Source: Myxococcales bacterium
Lineage (GTDB): Bacteria; Myxococcota_A; Polyangia; Palsa-1104; JAEUJZ01
DNA: 64,000 bases
Reading direction: 5' to 3'
Assembly (NCBI GenBank): GCA_016794465.1
Contig: JAEUKA010000070.1
Coordinates: 101,477 to 165,476, forward strand
A program made the translations under genes and the position numbers. Shown here in pieces: positions 17,580 through 27,800 of the stretch; position 1 is the stretch's first letter; the number at the start of each line of letters is the position of its first letter. A model generated the notes under the pieces. The model was not told where the DNA came from. It did not search any database and saw only the letters and a program-made list of their open reading frames with translations.

Positions 17580-18416
17580 ATGCACAACTTGAGGCGGCTG
17601 GCGCTATGCGTGCTGCTCCTGGGCTGTAATCAGGAGCGGAACAAGTCTATCGAAGCGATGAACATGGGCGTTCAGGCTGGTGCCCAGAAGCTGTACGACC
17701 GGGCGATCACTCACCTGCAGCAGGCGCTCGCTTTTGACCCGATGAACGATCAGGCGCACTACAACCTGGGCGTCGTCTACAAGGATCAAAAGAAGTGGGC
17801 CGAGGCGATTGCTTCGTTTGAGAACGCGGCAAAGTACGCGCCCGATAACCCGAGCTACCAGTACGAGCTCGGCACGGCTTGCCTGGAAGCGAAGAAGTTT
17901 GACCAAGCCAAGGCCGCGTTCGAGCAGACGGTGAAGCTAGAGCCGAAGCACTTTAAGGCCTATCACCGCCTCGGCATGACCTTGGAGCGGATGGAAAAGT
18001 ACAAAGACGCGGATGTCGCCTACCGCAAGGCGATCGACGTGAACTCGCGCTTTAACCAGCCGTTCATCAGCCTGGCGAACCTCTACCTGGACTTCGATTA
18101 CGACAAGGAAGCGGCGCAGGTCTTCCAGGCCGCCATCATCGTCAATGACGGCGACTCTGAGGCGCACTACGGACTTGGGGTCGCCAACCAGAAGAGCAAG
18201 CAGTACGAAGAGGCCGCCAAAGAGTTTAAGCGCGCTTACGAAATCAACACGGACCTGTGGCAGGCGGTCTACAACCTCGGCATGACCTACAAAGCGATGG
18301 ATGACAAAAAGAACGCCATCGAGTGGCTGAAGAAGTTTCAGCAGGTCGGCAGCCGTGGTGGACCCGAGATGGCTCGGGTGGCGCAAGAAGCCATCAACCA
18401 GCTCGAGACACCGTAG
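17580..18416 (+). CDS. TPR lipoprotein of the Glt-like cluster
   Basis: The product has 278 residues. A short signal ends in the lipobox LLGC (Cys about 16). The mature protein is almost entirely TPRs, about six copies, each ending in variants of A...F..A: LYDRAITHLQQALAFDPMND, HYNLGVVYKDQKKWAEAIAS, YHRLGMTLERMEKYKDADVA and YNLGMTYKAMDDKKNAIEWL. It is probably anchored in the outer or inner membrane facing the periplasm. In gene order it sits between the FHA/PglI protein and the giant TPR gene, where M. xanthus has gltH. It does not look like a beta-barrel and is not GltH. It could supply the lipid-anchored TPR function that GltE has in M. xanthus. Confidence 0.82.
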   Translation: MHNLRRLALCVLLLGCNQERNKSIEAMNMGVQAGAQKLYDRAITHLQQALAFDPMNDQAHYNLGVVYKDQKKWAEAIASFENAAKYAPDNPSYQYELGTACLEAKKFDQAKAAFEQTVKLEPKHFKAYHRLGMTLERMEKYKDADVAYRKAIDVNSRFNQPFISLANLYLDFDYDKEAAQVFQAAIIVNDGDSEAHYGLGVANQKSKQYEEAAKEFKRAYEINTDLWQAVYNLGMTYKAMDDKKNAIEWLKKFQQVGSRGGPEMARVAQEAINQLETP

Positions 18417-18848
18417 CCCCGCTATCAGTCGCTCTCCCGTCGCACCGCTGCTGTTTCTGACTCGCCTTCCGGCTTCACTTCTACCTCTCACGTAGCTGCC
18501 GATTTACCGACGAAATGACCCGCTTCTGCGACGGCAGTTATGCCGCAGAGGCGGGCTGTTCGCGGTAGTCGAGTGGTTGCTGCAAGTTGAGCGATCTCCT
18601 CAGTGAAGTTTGCTTCTCAATCTGCTGCCTAGGTTCGGTCAATCCGACGCAGTCTCGACGAGAAAATACGCACCGAGAGAGGGCATGGGTGGTCACTTCA
18701 CCTACCCGCGATTTTTTGCCTCGGCGACGGAGATAACCCTGCGGCGGAGTGCCGGTTTCCGATTGATCGTCGTCGCAGCGCGTGATATAAAAGGTGCGGC
18801 TTTCAACCATCCATTTCCCTTGGAAAAAGCTATAAGGGTGGCCTGCTC
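18417..18848 (+). promoter_or_regulatory. Intergenic region with promoter for the giant TPR gene
   Basis: This 432-base gap contains no supportable gene. TTGATC at 18763-18768, a 17-base spacer and TATAAA at 18786-18791, with an extended -10 TGA at 18783-18785, form a good promoter. The predicted start near 18798 gives a leader of about 50 bases. The ribosome-binding site AAGGG lies at 18834-18838 before ATG 18849. The giant gene can therefore be expressed independently of the upstream cluster. Confidence 0.55.
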
Positions 18849-21800
18849 ATGCAACTTCGGGATCAGGTAGCGAAGCGGCTTCGCAACGCGCGTATTTGGG
18901 GTGGTCTGCTTGAAGAACTCGAAAAAGAGATCGAGCGGATCGAGGGCAAGGAGAACCGGGCGGCAGCGCTCTTTGAGCTTGGTGAACTCTGCGAGGAGTT
19001 CTTCCTGCGCAAAGACCGAGCCATGGCCCACTATCAGCAGGCGTTCAAGCAGAACCCACAGCAGCCTCGGGCGCTGACGAGGGCGCGGCAGATCTATCGC
19101 GAGATGGGCAATCTCGAGATGGTCGCCACGCTGCTTGGACTTGAGATGAAAGTCTCAGGCGATGCTGAGCGCAAGAAGGAGTCGGAGCGCCTCCTTGGCG
19201 AGACGCTGCTCGATGCGAGGGAGCGCGAGAAAGCTCGGCCGCATCTGGAAGGAGCCAGCCGCAACTGGCCTGGCGATGCCGAGATAGCGGATGCGCTCGC
19301 CGCAACGAACTATGACCGCGAAGACTGGCTGAGTGAAGCCGAGCGGCTCATGGGAGCGGGGCGGAACAAGCAGGGCAGCGACCCGGCGATGGCGGCGCGG
19401 ATTTGGTTCCGGGCGGCGCGCATCTTCCACATCGAAGCCAAGACCGATCCTCAGTTCGAGGAGTGTCTGCGCGCGGTCATTGCGCTGCAACCGCAGCACG
19501 AAATGGCCAACTTTCTGCTCGAGAAGATCCTGGCCGAGCAGAGCCGCTTCGACGAGATCGTTGCACTGCAAGAGAAGCGCATCGAGACGCTGGCGGACGT
19601 GCAGTCCAAGATCGACCTGTCCAAGCGGATCGGCAACATGTGGCTGCTTCGCTGGAAGGACAAGGAGCGGGCGGCGCGCTTCTACAGTCGAGCGCTCACC
19701 CTGACCTATCGCGGGACGGTCGAGGCTGCCAAAGCGTTTCCAGGCCATCTTGCGGCGTTCAATATGCTGCGCGAGGTCTACGGGGCCAAGGCGGACTGGG
19801 CACCGATGCTCAACTTCGCCGAGCTTGGCGGCTTTGCGCCGATGAGCGATGCCGAGCGTGCATCGCTGATGGTGCAAGCGGGTCGGATGGCCTGGCGAGA
19901 CATGGGCGACGCAGCTACGGCGCGGACGTTCTTTGCCGAAGTCGGGCGCGTATTTCCGGAAAACGAAGAACTGGCGGCCTATGCTGCTGAGTTTGGCGAT
20001 CCGGCGGCAGAGACGGCAGCGGCTGAAGTGGCGGCTCCGGTGGCCGAGGTTCCGGTCGAGGCAGCCCCCGTCGAGGCAGCTCCCGTCGAGGCAGCTCCTG
20101 TCGAGGCAGCTCCTGTCGAGGCTGCACCGGTTGTGGAAGCTGCGGCTCCTGAGCCAGTAGCGCCGGCTGTTGAAGAGGCACCGGCTGCCCCGGTAGAAGA
20201 GCCGGCTGTCGATCCTGAGCTTGCCGGTCTAGAGCCAGCGACGATCAAGGCGATGGAAGCGGCGCAAGCGCTGGAAGGCAGCAGCGCCGACAAGGCAATT
20301 GATGCGTGGCGCAAGATCGTCACGAGTGTACCGACGCACCGGGCGCCGCGTAAGAACCTCATCCGGGTGTTGCGGCAGATCGAGCGCTGGAACGCGCTGG
20401 CCGACGCGATCAAGGACGAGGTCGATAAGGTCGCCGATCTCTCCGTCGAGGAGAAGGTCGAGAAGCTGTTCGAGCTGGTCGAGATTTATAAGGACCGACT
20501 GCGGCTCGACTCCCAGATCGTCAATACCTACAACGCGATCATCACGGTCCAGCCGACAAACACGCGGGCCCTTGATGCGCTGGCCGCGCAGTACGAGACG
20601 ATGAAGCGCTGGCCGGATCTGATCTCGACGCTGCAGAAGAAGGCGGCGGTGGTCGAAGATACAGCCGAGAAGGTGGCGGTCTACGGTCGGGTGGCGCGGC
20701 TGTTCCAAGAGCGCTTCTCGAACGTGGCCGAGGCGATCAAGGCCTACGAGCAGGTGCTGGCGCTCGACGACGGCAACGACGAAGCGATCGCGTTCCTCAA
20801 GAGCAACTACGAGAAGCGGCGCGACTGGGAAAAGCTCATTGCGGTCAACCAGCGCGAGGTGGCGCGGATCGCCGACGCCAAGGTGCGCAGTCAGCGCTTC
20901 GTCGAGATTGCCAAGCTGGCCTCGGAGAAGCTGAAGAAGCCTGCGGTGTCGATCGAGCTGTGGGAGCGCGTCCTTGAGGCAAGCCCCGAGCACGTCGAGG
21001 CGCTGGCCGAGCTAGAGAAGCTGTACGAGCGGGAGAAGATCTGGGACAAGCTGGCCGATGTCAGCGAGAAGCAGGCGCAGCTCTTTTCCGACGCGACCAA
21101 GAAGGTTGCGATGCTGCAGAAGCTGGGCGTGCTGTTTACCGATCGCGTCAAGGACGCGGCACGGGCGACGCGGGCCTGGCGACAGCTGCTCGAGATCGAG
21201 CCGGAGAACCGTCGGGCGCAGGATGCGATCAAGAAGCTCTTCATCGAACAGAAGAGCTGGGACGACCTGGAGCAGTTCTACGCCAAGCAGAACAAGTACG
21301 ACGAGCTGATCCGCGTCTTCGAGCGTCAGGTTGAGACGGAGGACGATGCCAACAAGGCCGTCCTGTGGAACCGGATCGCGGTGCTGTACCGCGACAAGAT
21401 GGAGAAGGCCGATCGGGCGATGCGGGCCTTCGAGAAGGTCCTGGCTCTCGACGCGCGCAACCTGCAGGCGGCCGAGGCCCTCATCCCGCTCTACGAAGCG
21501 GCCAAGGACCCGAAGAAGCTGGCGGGTGTGCTCGAGATTCAGCTGTCGCACACCGAGGATGTCGATGTTCGCGTCGAGCGGATTCGTCATTTGGCGCAGC
21601 TCGTCGAGAACTCGCTCAAGGACAAGGGCACGGCGTACACGTGGTACCTCAAGGCGTTCGGCGAGGACTGGAAGCTGGAGTGGCTGCGCGGCGAGCTGGA
21701 GCGGCTGGCAGCGGAGACGACTGGTTATCAGGCGCTCGTCGGTGCGTACGAAGCGGCGGTTCCGAAGTTTGCCGACAAGTTCGAGGCCCTGCCGCTGCAG

Positions 21801-24800
21801 CTGGTGGTTGCTCGCGTCTATGAGGAGCAGCTGCAGGCGCCCGAGAAGGCGATCGAGACGAACCGGCAGATCTTGGCCACCGACGAGAACCACGAGGTTG
21901 CTCTGTCGGCGCTCGATCGGCTGTATCTGAAGACAGGGCGCTATCCAGAGCTGCTCGGGATCTATCAGAAGAAGCTCGAGCTGGAGAACGACACCGACAG
22001 CCAGCGCGCGATTCGTTACCAGATCGCGCAGCTGTACGAAAACGAGATCAAAGATCCGGCGCAGGCGGTCACGGCGTACCGGGCGATCATCGACGGTGTG
22101 GGCGGCGAAAACGAGCTGCTTGCGTGGCAGGCGCTGGACCGCATCTACACCGCGACGGCGCAGTGGGCCGAGCTGCAGTCGACGATTCCCAAAGAGCTGG
22201 AGCTTACCGATCCAGCCGATGTCGACGCGGTGGTGCTGCTGAAGTACCGCCTCGGTCAGGTTCGCGAGACGCACCTGGGCGATGTGCCGGGCGCGATCGA
22301 CTGCTACCGCGAGATCCTCGATCAGCAGGCTCGTCACGACGGAGCCCGCGAGGCGCTCGAGCGACGACTGCCGGATGCGCAGTTCCAGGTCGATGCCGCC
22401 AACATCTTGCAGCCGATCTACGAGCAGCTGGGTGAGTGGCTGAAGCTGGTGGGTGTGCACGAGATTCAGCTGGCTCGGACGGCCGCCGAGGAGACGCTGC
22501 AGCGGGTCACGCTGCTGATGCGAATCGGTGAGCTGTGGACGCAGCAGCTGGGCAACTTCGAGAAGGCGCTTGACGCGTACAGCCGCTGCTTCCGGGTCGA
22601 TCCGACCAACGAGCAGTGCCGGCTGGAGCTGGAGAAAGTGGCGGCGCAGCAAGGCGCGGGCAGCCACCTCGTCGGACTGTATGAGGAAGCGATCGAAAAG
22701 GGCGGCCTCGACTCGCTGCTCACGCGGGAGCTGCTGATGAAGGTTGCCGTCGCCTACGACGAGCAGCTGGGCAACAGCGAAAAGGCAGTCGAGTTCTTCC
22801 AGCGTGCGCAGGCGATTGATCCAGAGGATGTGACGGCGCTTGAAGCGCTCGAGCGGCTCTACATGCGCCACAAGCGCTGGGAAGAGCTGCTGGCGGTCAT
22901 GCGCAAGAAGGTCGAGCTGGCGAGCGACCCGCAGATCCGCGAAGCGTACTTCTTCCAGATGGCGAAGCTGTGGGAGGAAGTGCTCGGTAACTTCGAGAAG
23001 GCGATCGAGACGTACAAGGAAGTGCTCGGGCAGGACGACGCCAACATGTCGGCGCTGCGGGCACTGGATCGGCTGTATCTGCAGCAGCAGCTGTGGAATG
23101 ACCTGTCGGAAAACCTGCAGCGACAGCTGGTGCTGACGCAAGAGCCGGCCGATCAGGTGATTCTGCTCAACCGGCTCGGCAACCTGCGCGAGACGAAGCT
23201 GAGCGATCGGGCACAAGCCGTCGACACCTATCGCCAGGTGCTCGAGCTTGATCCGATGAACGACGAGGCGCGTGGTGCGCTCGAGAACCTGATCAAGCTG
23301 CCCGAGCACGAGCTCGACGTGGCTGGCATCTTAGAGCCGATCTACAAGCATCGCTCCGACTGGGCGAACCTGATCGGTGTCTACGAGATCATGGTTCGGC
23401 ACTCGCTCGACTCGGTGCGCAAGATCGAGCTCCTGCACGAGATTGCGCGGCTGTACGAAGAGGGTCGCGAGGACGGGCTGAACGCGTTTTTGACCTATGC
23501 GCGGGCACTGCGGGAAGACCCGGCTCGCGAGGAGACGCAGCAGCACCTCGAGCGGCTGGCGCTCGGACTTACGCGCTGGCAGGACCTTGTCAACCTGTAC
23601 GCGGAGGTCGTCGAGAAGGCGACGGACAACTTCGAGCTGCAGGTTCACCTGTGGACTCGCATCGCGCAGATCTACGAGAGCAACCTCGGCGACAACGATC
23701 AGGCGGCGCTGGCCTATCACAAGGTCCTTACCGTCGATACGGCCAACCTGCCGGCGGCCAATGCACTCGAAGCGCTGTACACCCGGACGGAAAATCATCC
23801 CAAGCTCGTCGAAGTGGTCCTGACCAAGGTCGAGATCGTGAGCGAGCTGCCACAGAAGAAAGAGCTGTGGTTCAAGGCTGCCCGTCTGTATGTCGACGTT
23901 CTGAACGATCCCGACAAGGCGATCGCGGTCTATAAGGGAGTGCTCGACGCGGACAGCGCGGATGCGACGGCGATTGCCAGCCTGCAGTCGCTGCTGACCA
24001 GCCTTGAGCGCTGGGCGGACCTGAAGGATCTGTACGGGCATCAGGTCGAGCTGGCTCAGACGGGCGAGGACAAGAAGAACATCCTCTTCCAGATGGCCGA
24101 CACGTACGACACGCGGCTCAAGGACATCGAGCACGCGATCGAGACGTACAACGACATCCTCGGCATCGATCCGACGGACATCGAGGCGCTTCGAGCCCTC
24201 GACCGGCTGTATGGTCGCGCCGAGCGCTGGTATGACCTGCTGTCGACGCTCGAGCGAGAAGTCGAGCTTTCGGGCACGACGGCCGAGACGGTGGTGCTCA
24301 AGTACCGCATCGGCAAGCTGTTCGAGACGCACCTCAAAGACATGGTGCGGTCGGTCGAGTCGTATCGCGAGGCGCTCGAGCTGGAGAGCTCCGACGAGGC
24401 GACGCTGAAGGCTCTCGACGGAATTGTCCACGGTGCCGAAGAGCCGGTGCTGGCGGCACAGGTGCTGGAGCCAGTGTTCGAGAACGCGGGTGAGTGGGAA
24501 AAGCTCATCGACGTGCTCGAGGTGATGGTCAAGCACGCCGACGATCCGCTGCGCAAGGTCGAATTGCTCCACCGCATTGCCGGCTACTACGAGCGGCAGC
24601 TGGAGCGGGCGATGAATGCCTTCGAGGCGTTCAGTCGTGCACTGCGCCTCGACTCGGTCAACGAGGACTCGATCAAGAACCTCGAGCGACTGGCAGCGGT
24701 GACCAATGCGTGGCCGTCGCTGGCTGAGCTGTACGAAGCCGAGGTCGTCAAGATGGGCGATCAGCTGCAGCAGGTCGAGATGCTGCTGCGGCTGGCGCGG

Positions 24801-27800
24801 GTCTACGAAGAGGAGATGGCCACCGAGGCGAAGGCGATTGCGACCTTCCGTCGGGTGCTCGATGTCGAAGGTGAGAATCCGACGGCGGTGCTGGCGCTCG
24901 ATCGACTGTACGAGCGTGGTCAGCACTGGGCCGAGCTGGCGAACATCCTGCGCACCGAGATGCGGCTTGCGAGCAGCGACGCCGAGATCATCGCGCTGCA
25001 GTTCCGACTCGGTCAGCTGTACGAAGAGAACCTGCGTGATGTCGACAACGCCATTGAGGTCTATCGCGAGATTCTGACCTCTGATCCGAACCACGGTCCG
25101 ACGCTGCAGGCCCTGGAACTGCTGTTTGCGGGCAACATTCGGCCGATCGAGATCGCGGGCATCCTCGAGCCGCTGTATCGCGTCGCCGAGCAGTGGGAAA
25201 AGCTGGTTCGCATCCACGAGGTGCAGCTCGAGAAGATGACTGACCCGAATGAGCGTCAGTCGCTGATCGAGCGCATCGCCGAGATTGCCGAGCACAAGCT
25301 GGTCGATCAGGTTCGGGCCTTCCAGTGGTGGTGTAAGGCCATCAACGAGGCGCCGACCTCGGAGCGCGCCGCCGAAGAAGTGGAGCGGCTGGCCAAGATT
25401 ACGCGCTCGTGGGAAGACCTCGTCGCGGTGTATCTGGAGACGATCAAGGGCGAGATTGCGCTCGGTGACGCGCAGATTCAGCGGATGCTGTGGCTGAAGG
25501 TGTCGCGGGTCTACGAGTTCGAGCTGCGCGACCTGCAGCATGCCGAGGAAGCGAACATTCGCGTCCTGCAGATCGAGCCGAAGGACCCCGATGCGCTGCT
25601 GTCGCTCGATCGCGTCTACAACCAGACCTCGATGTGGCGCGAGCTGGCTGATGTGCTCCGTCGTCGCATCCAGATCAGCCAAGACCCGGACGAGACGGTC
25701 GAGCTGTACTTCCGACTCGGTACGGTGTTCACCGACGCGCTCGAGGAGCCAGCGAAGGCGGTCGAGTGCTACAACGCGATTCTCGAGACGGACTCTCGCA
25801 ACGGCAAGGCGCTGGAGTGTCTGGAGCGGATCTACTTCCGTGGCGAGCAGTGGCGCGAGCTCTCTGGCGTCTACGAGAAGATGGTCGACATCCAGAACAG
25901 CGACGACGGCATGGCCGAGTGCTATGCCCGCATGGCTCGCATCGCCAGCGAGACGCTGAACGAGCGCGACCGTGCCATCGAGCTGTGGACCAAGGTCATC
26001 GACCTCCGTGGCGACAATGCGATGGCGCTTGGTGAGCTGTCGAAGCTGTACGAGACGGCGCAGGCGTGGCGCGAGCTGGAGGACATCCTTCAGCGGACGA
26101 TTCGCATCACCGACGTGCCGGAAGACACCATTCCGCTCTACAAGCGGCTCGGTGTGCTACGTGAGACGAAGCTCGAGAGTGATCGAGACGCGCTCGACGC
26201 GTGGATGGAAGTGCTGCAGATCGATCCGCGCGACATCGATGCGCTGCGGGCGGTGGCGGCGCTGTATCGCAAGCTCGACCAGCCCGATGATCTGGCGGAG
26301 ATCCTGCATCGCCTCATCGACTCGCTGGCGCTGGCTGGTGGCGGCATCGAGGAAATCCGCGAGGCCTGGGCAGAGCTCGGCAAGCTCTACTCCGACCGGA
26401 TCATGCGGCCTCAGGACGCGATCAAGGCGTGGCAGAAGGTCTTCGAGATCAACAAGAAGGACTTCCGCGCGCTCGACGCCCTCGAAGCGCTGTTTGTGCA
26501 AGAGAGTCAGTGGGAAGACGCGGTCAACGTCATCGAGAAGCGCGTCAAGCTGCTCGAAAAGGACAGCCAGAAGATCGCCGAGCTGCTCAAGATCGGCCAC
26601 ATCTGGGAGGAGAAGGTCTCGGATCTCGCAGCCGGTGCCGATGCCTACGAGCGGGTCCAGGCGATTGACAAGACCAACCTCGAGGCTTCGGTGCAGCTCG
26701 AGGGCATCTTCCGGGTCCGCAAGAACTGGAGCCAGCTGGCCGACCTTCTGCTAGCGCGGGTCGAGTTCCCGGAAAATACGCCGACGCAGCGCATCGAGCT
26801 TTTGCAGCAGGTCGCCCGCATCTACGAAGACAACATGAACGATCGCGACAGCGCGTTCGTGATTCTTCAGGCGGCCTTCCGCGAGGACTACTCGGTTGAC
26901 TCGACGGCGCGAGAGCTGGAGCGACTGGCCTCGATCATCAACAAGTGGGGCGATCTGCTTGGTGAGTACACGCAGAGCGTCACGCAGATCGCCGACTCGA
27001 AGGCGCGGGCCGACCTGTGGGTCAAGATCGGTCGCTGGTATGCCGATCACCTGAACCGGCTCGACTACGCCATCGCGTCGCAGCAGCAAGCGCTGCAGAT
27101 CGACAAGAACCACAAGGAGGCGCTGACCAACCTCGCTGAGGCGTACAAGAAGACGCAGCAGTACAACGAGCTGATCGCCACCCTCGAGCATCACTCCTCG
27201 ATTGAGGAAGATCCCGAGAAGAAGGTGCCGATTCTGCTTGACTTGGCGAGTTTCTACGAGAATCAGCTGCAAAACGCCGAGCAAGCGGTTGGTGCGCTGC
27301 GGCGGGCGATCGTGGCCGACCCGACCTGCATGCCAGCCCTCGATTCCCTCGAGCGGCTGTATACGGCGGGCCAGTCGTGGATCAACCTCATCGACATTCT
27401 CGGTCGCAAGGCCAAGAACACCGATGATCCCGACAAGGTCATCACGCTCAAGCGGCGGATCGGCGAGCTGTACGACCAGAAGCTGTCCGACCCGAACAAG
27501 GCGATCATCAGCCACCGCGAGATCCTCGACATCGACGCCAACAACCTGCGGGCGATGCGGGCTCTTGAGGACTTGTATGCCAAGGTTCAGCAGGCCGAGC
27601 CGTACCTGCAGATCCTCGAGACGCAGCTTGATGTGGTGGGCTCTGACGACGAGCGGATCAGCCTGTACGAGAAGATCGCCGTCGCCTGGGAAAACCTGTT
27701 CAAGAAGGTCGACAAGGCCGCCGAGGCGCACGAGAAGGCACTCACGTTCAGTGAGCGGCACTTCCCGTCGTACCGGCAGCTCGAGCGGCTGTACCGCATC

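Noticed and set aside
18702..19031. Minus-strand frame of 109 codons at the start of the giant TPR gene
   Set aside because: It overlaps the giant gene's promoter and N-terminus antisense, and no start signals support it.
21012..25682. Two long minus-strand frames (765 and 783 codons) inside the giant TPR gene
   Set aside because: They mirror the repeat codons of the plus-strand gene and contain repetitive Leu/Arg/Gln-rich text without starts, signals or domains.
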